From Sphingobacterium populi (GTDB lineage Bacteria; Bacteroidota; Bacteroidia; Sphingobacteriales; Sphingobacteriaceae): a stretch of DNA of 64,000 nucleotides. The position numbers and the translations under genes are program-made. Where the stretch lies: positions 62,001-126,000 of the forward strand of contig NZ_LQXS01000006.1 of the NCBI RefSeq assembly GCF_001586775.1, written 5' to 3'. This document shows, one piece after another, positions 46,633 through 54,185 of this stretch (its first letter is position 1; every line of letters begins with the position of its first letter). Under the pieces are notes generated by a model. It was not told the DNA's origin. It searched no databases and saw nothing but the letters and a program-made list of their open reading frames with translations.

Positions 46633-48537
46633 ATGTCAAAAATAATAGGTATAGATTTAGGAACCACGAATTCATGTGTTGCCGTAATGGAGGGTAACGA
46701 GCCGGTGGTTATTGCGAACAATGAAGGAAAGCGTACAACGCCATCTGTTGTTGCATTTGTTGAGGGTGGAGAGCGCAAGGTAGGTGATCCTGCAAAACGT
46801 CAGGCCATTACCAACCCGCACAAAACTATTTATTCCATTAAACGCTTTATGGGTTCTTCTTACGGCGAAGCCGAAAAAGAAGTATCTCAAGTACCATACA
46901 ATGTGGTAAAAGGCGAAAATAACACGCCACGTGTAGAGATCGATGATCGTAAATACACGCCGCAAGAAATTTCTGCGATGATCTTGCAGAAAATGAAAAA
47001 GACAGCAGAAGATTACTTGGGTCAAGAGGTATCTCGTGCTGTAATCACTGTGCCAGCATACTTTAATGATGCACAACGCCAAGCTACTAAAGAAGCGGGT
47101 GAAGTTGCCGGTCTTAAAGTAGAACGTATCATCAACGAACCAACTGCAGCAGCATTAGCTTACGGTTTGGACAAAGCGAATAAAGACATGAAAATTGTCG
47201 TATTTGACTGTGGTGGTGGTACTCATGACGTTTCGGTATTAGAGTTAGGTGATGGTGTATTTGAAGTAAAATCAACTGACGGTGATACACACTTAGGTGG
47301 TGATGACTTTGATAACGTAATCATCAACTGGTTGGCTTCTGAGTTCGCGAATGAGAACAACGGATTTGATTTGAAGAAAGATGCAATGGCTTTACAGCGT
47401 TTGAAAGAAGCTGCCGAAAAAGCCAAAGTAGAATTATCATCCACTTCTTCTACTGAGATCAACTTGCCATACATTACCGCTGATGCGACTGGACCGAAAC
47501 ACTTAGTGCGTACTTTATCTCGCGCGAAATTCGAGAGCTTGGCAGATGATTTGATCAAACGTACGATCGAACCATGTAAAACAGCATTGAAAAACGCTGG
47601 TTACAGTACATCAGATATCGACGAAATCATTTTGGTAGGTGGTTCTACTCGTATCCCTGCTATTCAGGAAGCAGTAAAAAGTTTCTTCGGAAAAGAACCT
47701 TCTAAAGGCGTGAACCCGGATGAAGTAGTGGCATTAGGCGCTGCGATTCAAGGTGGCGTATTGACAGGTGAAGTAAAAGACGTATTGTTATTAGATGTTA
47801 CGCCTCTTTCTTTGGGTATCGAAACTATGGGTGGTGTATTGACCAAGTTGATAGAAGCAAATACAACAATTCCTACAAAGAAATCAGAAGTATTCTCTAC
47901 CGCGGCAGACAATCAGCCATCAGTAGAAATCCACGTATTACAAGGTGAGCGCCCGATGGCTGCTCAGAACCGTACGCTGGGTCGTTTCCAGTTAACAGAT
48001 ATTCCTCCAGCTCCACGTGGAGTGCCTCAGATTGAAGTTGTATTTGACATCGATGCCAATGGTATCATCAAAGTATCTGCTAAAGATAAAGCAACTGGTA
48101 AGGAGCAAAACATTCGTATCGAAGCTTCATCTGGCTTGAGCGAAGAAGAAATTCAAAAAATGAAACAAGAAGCTGAAGCAAATGCTGATGCGGACAAAAA
48201 ACTGAAGGAAGAAGTAGACAAGATCAATGCAGCTGATGCCTTGGTTTTCTCAACCGAAAAACAGTTGACTGAATACGGTGACAAAATCCCTGCAGAGAAA
48301 AAATCAGCAATTGAAGCTGGTTTAGAGAAACTGAAAGCAGCACATGCTGCACGTGATTTTGCTGCGATCGACACGGCTTCTGAAGAATTGCAAGCGGCAT
48401 GGAATGCTGCCTCTGAAGACATGTACAAAGCATCTCAAGATGGTTCTGCACAACAGCCTCAGGGCGATGCAGGCCAAGCCGACAGCAACGGCGGTGGAGA
48501 TGATGTACAGGATGTTGATTTTGAAGAAGTAAAATAA
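46633..48537 (+). CDS. dnaK: Molecular chaperone DnaK
   Basis: The 634-residue Hsp70 chaperone starts with [18 protein letters not shown], has the nucleotide-binding signatures [18 protein letters not shown] and [13 protein letters not shown], the linker [15 protein letters not shown], and the substrate domain with an acidic C-terminus ending [11 protein letters not shown]. Cys and His replace the usual Leu and Phe of DLGGGTFD, a common form in Bacteroidota. No CIRCE element was seen in the 236-nt leader. TTGACA at 46520 and TACAGAAT 16 nt later are the best but weak promoter match. Partners grpE and dnaJ are not adjacent. Confidence 0.98.
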   Translation: MSKIIGIDLGTTNSCVAVMEGNEPVVIANNEGKRTTPSVVAFVEGGERKVGDPAKRQAITNPHKTIYSIKRFMGSSYGEAEKEVSQVPYNVVKGENNTPRVEIDDRKYTPQEISAMILQKMKKTAEDYLGQEVSRAVITVPAYFNDAQRQATKEAGEVAGLKVERIINEPTAAALAYGLDKANKDMKIVVFDCGGGTHDVSVLELGDGVFEVKSTDGDTHLGGDDFDNVIINWLASEFANENNGFDLKKDAMALQRLKEAAEKAKVELSSTSSTEINLPYITADATGPKHLVRTLSRAKFESLADDLIKRTIEPCKTALKNAGYSTSDIDEIILVGGSTRIPAIQEAVKSFFGKEPSKGVNPDEVVALGAAIQGGVLTGEVKDVLLLDVTPLSLGIETMGGVLTKLIEANTTIPTKKSEVFSTAADNQPSVEIHVLQGERPMAAQNRTLGRFQLTDIPPAPRGVPQIEVVFDIDANGIIKVSAKDKATGKEQNIRIEASSGLSEEEIQKMKQEAEANADADKKLKEEVDKINAADALVFSTEKQLTEYGDKIPAEKKSAIEAGLEKLKAAHAARDFAAIDTASEELQAAWNAASEDMYKASQDGSAQQPQGDAGQADSNGGGDDVQDVDFEEVK

Positions 48538-48566
48538 GCATACCACTCACCTTCGGGCTATTTTAA

Positions 48567-48602
48567 AAAAAGCTCCGACAGATTTCTCTGTCGGAGCTTT
48601 TT
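48567..48602 (+). terminator. Terminator of dnaK
   Basis: AAAAAGCTCCGACAGA and its exact complement surround a TTTC loop and run into TTTTTGTTTGG. It is one of the strongest hairpins in the window. Confidence 0.95.
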
Positions 48603-48607
48603 GTTTG

Positions 48608-48620
48608 GCAACATTGTTGC
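48608..48620. promoter_or_regulatory. Operator-like palindrome A
   Basis: GCAACATTGTTGC is a perfect 6-1-6 palindrome covering the -33 element of the next promoter. A near copy lies 39 bp downstream. Confidence 0.55.
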
Positions 48621-48647
48621 ATTTAAAGAGATGATGTCGTACATTTG
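48617..48647 (+). promoter_or_regulatory. Promoter of the His-rich lipoprotein gene
   Basis: TTG (48617-48619), 20 nt, then TACATTTG (48640-48647): a full Bacteroidota promoter. Transcription should start near 48654, giving a leader of about 53 nt. Confidence 0.7.
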
Positions 48648-48659
48648 CCACACTGTTGC
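48647..48659. promoter_or_regulatory. Operator-like palindrome B
   Basis: GCCACACTGTTGC differs from palindrome A at two bases and keeps the same 13-bp layout. It lies directly after the -7 box and covers the expected transcript start. Confidence 0.5.
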
Positions 48660-48706
48660 AATAACAGGAAAAATAGCTACTGGCATTTAATTAAATCATC
48701 ATATCT

Positions 48707-49414
48707 ATGAAACATCAAAAACAAAACAAATTTTTAAGCGCTATCATTGCAGTTGGTCTTATCACATCATTTACTTCCTGTAGCAGCGACGATCCAGTAG
48801 ATATCGTCCAAGAAGGAATACAAAAGGCCGAATTGACTTTCACAGAAGTAACGGGAGAGGGCGTGTATCCACATGGCGATCATTTTCATGGCTTGGCTGG
48901 TGCGACAGATGGAACGGCGCAGGTGGTCACTTTCAACGCACAAGGAGAAGCAACAGCTAACGGTCATCTTCACCTCGATGCCGAAGCAGTTTATCGCATT
49001 GATTTAAAAGCTTGGGATCATACTGGGCATGAAGTTACGGCAGATATTGTTGCGACAGAAGCCGCGGCAGCCAACTACAAGGCATTTCTAGTAGGTGGCG
49101 ATTATATTCTCAACTCGAATACAACCGATGAAAGCGGGGCTATCTTCCAACCGAGGGAAACAACCTATGGAGATGGTACGGCTGTCACAGGCGCAGGTGG
49201 TACAGGAACAACGGGAGTATTATCTTATTTTGGTATCGGACATAGTAATGCCGGCAAATCACGCCAAATCACATTTGTATTACGCAAATTGCAATCTGGT
49301 GTAAAAGAAAAAATTACACGTTTGGACTGGAATCGTAGCGATTATGCTGCTGCGTTTGCTGGAGAGAATGAATTGGCATTGAATTTCGAAATTCATGCCG
49401 AACACGATCATTGA
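48707..49414 (+). CDS. His-rich lipoprotein, possible metal binding
   Basis: The 235-residue product has a lipoprotein signal (LITSFTSC, lipid on the Cys after TS). The mature protein has three His clusters: HGDHFHG near residue 56, GHLHLD near 85 and the C-terminal HAEHDH, which could bind zinc or a similar metal. The body is beta-rich with YRIDLKAWDHTGHEVTADIV. I do not recognise a named family. The promoter is flanked by two matching palindromes, which suggests control by a DNA-binding regulator, and a metalloregulator would fit the His content. It is read alone to its own terminator. Confidence 0.75.
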   Translation: MKHQKQNKFLSAIIAVGLITSFTSCSSDDPVDIVQEGIQKAELTFTEVTGEGVYPHGDHFHGLAGATDGTAQVVTFNAQGEATANGHLHLDAEAVYRIDLKAWDHTGHEVTADIVATEAAAANYKAFLVGGDYILNSNTTDESGAIFQPRETTYGDGTAVTGAGGTGTTGVLSYFGIGHSNAGKSRQITFVLRKLQSGVKEKITRLDWNRSDYAAAFAGENELALNFEIHAEHDH

Positions 49415-49452
49415 TTTATTCGCTCTACATTATTTATAGCTAGATAATTATG

Positions 49453-49486
49453 GGTGGCGTGCCGTTAGTGGCATGTCACCTTTTTT
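49453..49486 (+). terminator. Terminator of the His-rich lipoprotein gene
   Basis: GGTGGCGTGCC pairs with GGCATGTCACC (two G-T pairs) around GTTAGT and is followed by TTTTTT. The 230 nt beyond it, up to the next start at 49717, are AT-rich and hold no separate gene. Confidence 0.9.
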
Positions 49487-49716
49487 AATATATCATTGTG
49501 ACAACATCATTTTTTGTAATCAAAAAGTCAACTTTACAGAGATTACCCGCTATACCAATTAAATTGACCATTTTTGAATAAAAATCAAAAAAATTTAATT
49601 ATTCGCTCACATATATACATTTCGGCAATCAATTTGCACAGAGAGTTTACAAGAAATGAATATAGGCTGCACTCCACATTGCGGCATGTGTTTCGAGATT
49701 TAAGGATATATGCAAA

Positions 49717-50859
49717 ATGCTTAGAGTTACTCTATTATTGTCGTTGTTTTTTGTTAGTTGTTATGTCAATGCTCAGTTTGCCACGCGGCTTCGCAATGGC
49801 TGGGTAGGACGATATGTTAACTCTATCATTAACGATACTACAGAGGCTAGCAAGGCCAACCTGACGATATATCCTACCTTCGCAAGTGCGCCAGAGACAG
49901 GCGTCGAATTGGGTTTATCCACCTTAAAACTCTATTATGCTAATGGCGACACGTTGAACAGGTTGAGCGAAATGCAAGCTTTTACTTTTTTCACATTTAA
50001 AGGTCAATATGGCTTACAATTAGAAAACGCATTGTATGGCGATCAGGATAAATGGTTTTTCTTGGGCGAAACTAAAATTCAACGGTTCCCTCTTTCTTAT
50101 TACGGCATTGGCCCAGGCACATCAAAGGAAAACCCAGCAACTGTAGATGCTTTTCAAATCTCGGCCAAGCAACGCGTTTTACGGAAAATTGCCGATAATT
50201 TCTTTGCCGGCCCAGAAGTTGATTTTCAATTACTTTCTGGCGTCAACTTTCAGCAACCGGAGGAAGGGCAACCTTTTGAAATACCGCGCGGAGGCGAAGG
50301 CACTCGCAACATGGGTTTAGGATTTGGCTTTGTTTACGACAATAGACACAATGTTCTTAACGTACGCGAGGGTTTGTTTGGCGAAATAGCATATCTCAAA
50401 ACGATAAAAGGTTTTGTAAGCCAACATGATTTTGGCACGATCAATCTTGATCTTCGCTCATTTCATACAGTCAAGAAGAATACGGTATTTGCATGGCAGG
50501 CCGTCGGCCAGTACGTGCATGGTGAACCTCCATTCAATCAAACGGCGCTGTTGGGTGGCGATCGCTTGATGCGAGGATATTATCTTGGGAGATACCGAGA
50601 CCGAGCGATGTTGGCTGCGCAGGCCGAATACCGAATCCTACCATTTTCATTCAGCAAACGTTTTGGTGCAGCTATATTTGGCTCAGTAGGAAATGTGGCG
50701 CCTGACTTAGGTTCCTTTCAAATGCGCAATACGCGCGTCGCTGGTGGTGTAGGCTTACGATTCTTACTATTCCCTAAGAAAGACATTTATCTACGATTTG
50801 ACCTAGCTTTCACGAGAGAAGGAGCAAATATCTACATCTTTAATGGCGAAGCATTTTAA
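49717..50859 (+). CDS. Omp85-type (BamA/TamA barrel) outer membrane protein without POTRA domains
   Basis: The 380-residue product has a signal peptide (LLSLFFVSCYVNAQ) and then goes almost directly into a beta barrel. The barrel has GGDRLMRGYYLGRYRDR at about residues 280-296, the lid motif (R-G-[FY]) of the Omp85 superfamily, and ends in strands such as GVGLRFLLF and YLRFDLAF. The N-terminus is too short for POTRA repeats, so this is the barrel-only form common in Bacteroidota, thought to be a lipid or surface-antigen handling protein. Its 3' end is 34 nt from the convergent AI-2E gene with no strong hairpin seen. Confidence 0.85.
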   Translation: MLRVTLLLSLFFVSCYVNAQFATRLRNGWVGRYVNSIINDTTEASKANLTIYPTFASAPETGVELGLSTLKLYYANGDTLNRLSEMQAFTFFTFKGQYGLQLENALYGDQDKWFFLGETKIQRFPLSYYGIGPGTSKENPATVDAFQISAKQRVLRKIADNFFAGPEVDFQLLSGVNFQQPEEGQPFEIPRGGEGTRNMGLGFGFVYDNRHNVLNVREGLFGEIAYLKTIKGFVSQHDFGTINLDLRSFHTVKKNTVFAWQAVGQYVHGEPPFNQTALLGGDRLMRGYYLGRYRDRAMLAAQAEYRILPFSFSKRFGAAIFGSVGNVAPDLGSFQMRNTRVAGGVGLRFLLFPKKDIYLRFDLAFTREGANIYIFNGEAF

Positions 50860-50893
50860 GCGTTTCCTAAACAGTTAAAATTGGAAGGAACTG

Positions 50894-51955
50894 TCAATCT
50901 CCGATAAGGTAACCATATGGTTTGAGCGTATCTACCTGATCAAATATCACTTTAAATATACCAAGCAATGGAATGAATAAGATCATTCCCGCTGTGCCCC
51001 AGACCATACCACCAAGCAACAAAACCATAATTGTAAACAATGGCCCTAACTGCACTTGCCCACCGGTAATTTTTGGAGTTAGGAGATAGCTATCCAACTG
51101 CTGCGTCACCGTAAAAAATACCGTGACAATAATAGGAATGCTGAGCGTATCCCGTGTAATTAAAGTATACAATACAACAATACCACCGCCAGCGACTGAA
51201 CCGATATATGGAATCACATTGATAAGGGCAGCCACGATAGAGAAAAACAAAGCGTTCTCAATACCAATAATGGTAAGTCCTATAAAATAAATCACAGAAA
51301 GAATCAATACCACCAGAAAAATGCCCGCGACGTAACGACTGGATACGCGAGTGATCTTGTCCACGATTTCTTGCGTGTGGCCTACTTCATTGTGACCAGC
51401 ATACTTGTCTACAATCTGCAATACAAAACTTTTGATTCGACGACGGTAGATCAGCATCAATATGGTGTAAACTGTAATTATCAATAAATTACCTAGGATC
51501 GTAACCACTGAAAATAGCACTCCACCGAGCAGTTTGCCAGCAGAACTCGACCAAGTCGCGATTTGCTCTTGTAAATACTGCTTTTGCTTAGATATCGACA
51601 CGTCGAAATGTTCAGAAACTAGGCTATGTCCCTGCGCAAACATCGCATTGAATTTTTCGCCGATCGATGCCATCTCTGCTCCTAAGCCAACCAATTCATT
51701 GACGAGTACATACATTACACCGACGATGAGCAATAAGGTAGATAGCACCGATACAGCCGCCGCAATTCCGCGGCTCATATTCCAACTTTCCAACTTGCGA
51801 CAAACCGGCAAGAGCAACATCCCCATAAGGCCACTAACCACAATCGGCACTAAAAAGCCCTTGGCGAAATACATAATCAGAAAAAACAGTACAATGAAAG
51901 CTAAAACTTGGTTAAAACTTCCTAACACGGTCATTTTGGTCGGGTTTGTCTTCAT
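50894..51955 (-). CDS. AI-2E family transporter (PerM-like)
   Basis: The 353-residue membrane protein has about seven helices, the family markers SRGIAAAVSVLSTLLLIVG and LINVIPYIGSVAGGG, and the tail QLDSYLLTPKITGGQVQLGP. The family name comes from one member that exports autoinducer 2; other members move other solutes, so the substrate here is open. Its start overlaps the stop of the pterin dehydratase gene by ATGA, so the two are translationally coupled. Confidence 0.9.
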   Translation of the reverse strand: MKTNPTKMTVLGSFNQVLAFIVLFFLIMYFAKGFLVPIVVSGLMGMLLLPVCRKLESWNMSRGIAAAVSVLSTLLLIVGVMYVLVNELVGLGAEMASIGEKFNAMFAQGHSLVSEHFDVSISKQKQYLQEQIATWSSSAGKLLGGVLFSVVTILGNLLIITVYTILMLIYRRRIKSFVLQIVDKYAGHNEVGHTQEIVDKITRVSSRYVAGIFLVVLILSVIYFIGLTIIGIENALFFSIVAALINVIPYIGSVAGGGIVVLYTLITRDTLSIPIIVTVFFTVTQQLDSYLLTPKITGGQVQLGPLFTIMVLLLGGMVWGTAGMILFIPLLGIFKVIFDQVDTLKPYGYLIGD

Positions 51956-52185
51956 ATACTTAATTGATCTATAGCGTCTGCGAATCGACGATCCTTTTCT
52001 GTTATGGTGTTACCACTGTCATGAGTAGTCAACCAGATTTCTACTTTATTATATGTATTCTTCCAGGTGGGATGATGGTTGAGTGATTCGGCGATCATGG
52101 CGACCTGCGTCATAAAAGCAAATGCTTGTGAAAAATTAGCAAAGGTAAATTCCTGGTATAACTGATGATCTTGTTCCTTCCACAT
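51952..52185 (-). CDS. 4a-hydroxytetrahydrobiopterin dehydratase (PCD/DCoH)
   Basis: The 77-residue protein has the family core ESLNHHPTWKNTYNKVEIWLTTHDSG in shortened view: HHPTW (catalytic His pair) at about 37-41, YNKVEIWLTTH, and TEKDRRFADAID. It recycles pterin cofactor after aromatic amino-acid hydroxylation. No hydroxylase is seen in the window. The length is a little short of the usual 95-100 residues, lacking most of the N-terminal part. It overlaps the AI-2E gene by 4 nt, with heme oxygenase 67 nt upstream. Confidence 0.88.
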   Translation of the reverse strand: MWKEQDHQLYQEFTFANFSQAFAFMTQVAMIAESLNHHPTWKNTYNKVEIWLTTHDSGNTITEKDRRFADAIDQLSI

Positions 52186-52252
52186 GATAGTTGTTCTATT
52201 AGCACGTTGGATAAACAGGCTTTCTAGCTGTATTGTTTGTTTAGCTCATCGT

Positions 52253-52813
52253 TTATTGTTGCGTATCGGAATTCAGTACATCTTGAAAACGCGCGAAAGT
52301 CTGATTTGCCATATCCACACTACTCGCATAGGTTGACGGGTCGCTACCGACGGTGTTTAGAATGTGAATAAATCTATCCCACATATGGGACGACTGATCA
52401 CCATATCCAGAGAAAAAACTAAATCCTCGACTAATGCCATACTTTTTGAGCATCTGTACGATGTACGGACCACCAAGGATCGAGCCTTCCAAAACGTACA
52501 ATGCGCTAAGTGCTTCCTGCACATTTCGGACGGAAGGAACAACTGCGCGTATGTTTTCGTCTACCTGTTCACCTAATGCTTTGATATCGGCACGAATATG
52601 CTGAGAATTGCGCCGTTCGGCGTAATCAGGAAGTACACCTTCATTAATGAATGGCTGAATAGCAAGCTCTACCGATGAAAAATAGGCATAGAACTTCTGC
52701 AATATTTTTGCATAATCCTTTTCGGTTTTGATCGCTTTTAATTGCCTAATCACCACACCTTCTAGCGATTGATGAGCCTCTTTCGTGTGGTCTTTGATGT
52801 ATTGATTTAACAT
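52253..52813 (-). CDS. Biliverdin-producing heme oxygenase
   Basis: The 186-residue helical protein has the proximal heme ligand His14 in TKEAHQSLE and, about residue 110-120, VLEGSILGGPYI, the flexible distal helix rich in Gly. It splits heme to biliverdin, CO and iron. In Bacteroidota this can serve iron release or make the chromophore of a bacteriophytochrome; no phytochrome, heme receptor or reductase is near, so the role is undecided. It may form an operon with the pterin dehydratase and AI-2E genes. Confidence 0.88.
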   Translation of the reverse strand: MLNQYIKDHTKEAHQSLEGVVIRQLKAIKTEKDYAKILQKFYAYFSSVELAIQPFINEGVLPDYAERRNSQHIRADIKALGEQVDENIRAVVPSVRNVQEALSALYVLEGSILGGPYIVQMLKKYGISRGFSFFSGYGDQSSHMWDRFIHILNTVGSDPSTYASSVDMANQTFARFQDVLNSDTQQ

Positions 52814-52928
52814 TATTGCCTTCGTCTTATTTAATCACATGGTTACGACCCAATATAGCGGTTTATCCTCAAAGTTTAAGGAAATTTGCTATCAAAACGG
52901 CGTGCCTACTGTGAGATAACTTATATTT

Positions 52929-52944
52929 TGGCTTACTTTTTGCA
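52929..52944 (+). promoter_or_regulatory. Sigma-54-like promoter match before the small membrane gene
   Basis: TGGC (52929-52932) and TTGCA (52940-52944) have GG and GC separated by 10 nt, as in -24/-12 promoters. A match of this length can arise by chance once in such a window, so this is weak evidence. Confidence 0.2.
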
Positions 52945-53037
52945 TAATGCTAAAATCAAAGGCAATCTATTCTGCGAAATTGTTAGGATGAAGCAGTAAA
53001 ATGCCTTTCGGAGATATGTACAACAAATAATAGATTT

Positions 53038-53157
53038 ATGAATATCAAAAATTCTATCAGTAGACAGCCAAAGGCGATACGCGATATATTGGGAAACATA
53101 TCCATGCTGGCGCTGATCATTTTGCTACTTTTTGTCTTAGAGTATACCGTAAACTAA
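53038..53157 (+). CDS. Small single-pass membrane protein (39 residues)
   Basis: An ATG opens 39 codons: a basic N-terminus (MNIKNSISRQPKAIRDILGN) followed by one hydrophobic helix of about 18 residues (ISMLALIILLLFVLEY) and a short tail TVN. The stop at 53157 is 1 nt before a strong terminator hairpin, as expected at the end of a real gene, and the gene has the positive-inside charge pattern of a membrane peptide. No related protein is recognised. It fills part of the 412-nt gap between heme oxygenase and the EEP gene. Confidence 0.55.
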   Translation: MNIKNSISRQPKAIRDILGNISMLALIILLLFVLEYTVN

Positions 53158-53158
53158 A

Positions 53159-53207
53159 AACGTCCCTTTTGCAGTAAGTTTTCAAATCATACTGCTAAAG
53201 GGACGTT
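53159..53207. terminator. Terminator behind the small membrane gene
   Basis: Arms 53159-53176 and 53190-53207 pair over 18 positions with one mismatch, around a 13-nt loop, followed by AATTTTTAATT. The EEP gene converges on it from the right. Confidence 0.85.
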
Positions 53208-53225
53208 AATTTTTAATTCCTGTTT

Positions 53226-54176
53226 TTACCGAATCGGGATCGTTATTTCAGCTACGACTGGAAAATGATCAGAAGGCAATCTCGCCTTATAATTCTTGAA
53301 AGATAGCTCCTTCGGAAAATCACCTTTCTTAACATCCTCTTGATCTTCCGCGCTTCGATAGGTATCAAGTAGTACAGCATATTTATTTACTTGAATATCT
53401 TTACTTACAAAGATATGATCAATGCGGCTATCTGTCCATAAGTTGGGATCGAAAGCGTTAAAAGTACCATTATGCGCATAGCGAATAGCTGCTTGCTCAT
53501 AGGCATCGAACACGTAATCAGATCCCTGTATGATCTGATAAATAGAATTGCTTTGATCGACATTGAAATCTCCTGTCCACAATACATCATCATCGCCCAC
53601 CACATTACGCATACGCTGTAATACGAGTTTACAACTTTCTTCGCGTGCTTTTAAACCTACATGATCAAGGTGTAGATTAAAGAACCACACGCGCTTGCCA
53701 CTAGCTGTATCCTGCAAACGTGCCCAAGTACATATTCTTGGTAACGCAGCGTCCCAACCGGTAGAAGGCGTATGAGGTGTTTCGGAAAGCCACATTACTC
53801 CCGAATCTAATAGTGAAAATCGATCTGACTTAAAGACAATAGGCGCAAACTCCCCGGCCAACTTTCCGTCATCGCGCCCTACGCCGATAAATGTATATTG
53901 CGGTAGCTGCTGTTTTAGGTCTTCGAACTGGTGCGCCAGTACTTCTTGGCAACCTAGGATATCGAAATCATTGTATTTAATTAAAGAACTGATGACAGGC
54001 AATCTATTTTGCCAAGCGTTGCCAGCGTCGCGATCTCCTTTATTGTCATATCGCACGTTATAACTGGCGACTTTCAAGGTGATCGCGTCTTGGGCTTGCG
54101 CCGCCATCCCAACTAGCGTTAGGCAAAGCCCAATGCCTACGGCCTTACATTTCGAATACCACTGTTTGCTTTTCAT
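53226..54176 (-). CDS. Exported endonuclease/exonuclease/phosphatase-family protein
   Basis: The 316-residue protein has a signal peptide (GIGLCLTLVGMAAQAQ) and the EEP fold: VASYNVRYDN (metal Asn), LGCQEV (metal Glu), FNLHLDHVG (His), WTGDFNVD (Asp and Asn), SRIDHIFVS and the terminal LPSDHFPVVAE with the catalytic Asp-His. Such secreted EEP proteins in Bacteroidota act on phosphodiesters of lipids or glycans rather than DNA. It begins 9 nt after the GH92 gene stop, so the two are one operon, which suggests a glycan substrate. Confidence 0.9.
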   Translation of the reverse strand: MKSKQWYSKCKAVGIGLCLTLVGMAAQAQDAITLKVASYNVRYDNKGDRDAGNAWQNRLPVISSLIKYNDFDILGCQEVLAHQFEDLKQQLPQYTFIGVGRDDGKLAGEFAPIVFKSDRFSLLDSGVMWLSETPHTPSTGWDAALPRICTWARLQDTASGKRVWFFNLHLDHVGLKAREESCKLVLQRMRNVVGDDDVLWTGDFNVDQSNSIYQIIQGSDYVFDAYEQAAIRYAHNGTFNAFDPNLWTDSRIDHIFVSKDIQVNKYAVLLDTYRSAEDQEDVKKGDFPKELSFKNYKARLPSDHFPVVAEITIPIR

Positions 54177-54185
54177 GCTGATCTA

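Noticed and set aside
49574-49807. Open frame of 77 codons before the Omp85-type gene
   Set aside because: It overlaps the signal peptide of the barrel gene in another frame and has no plausible composition.
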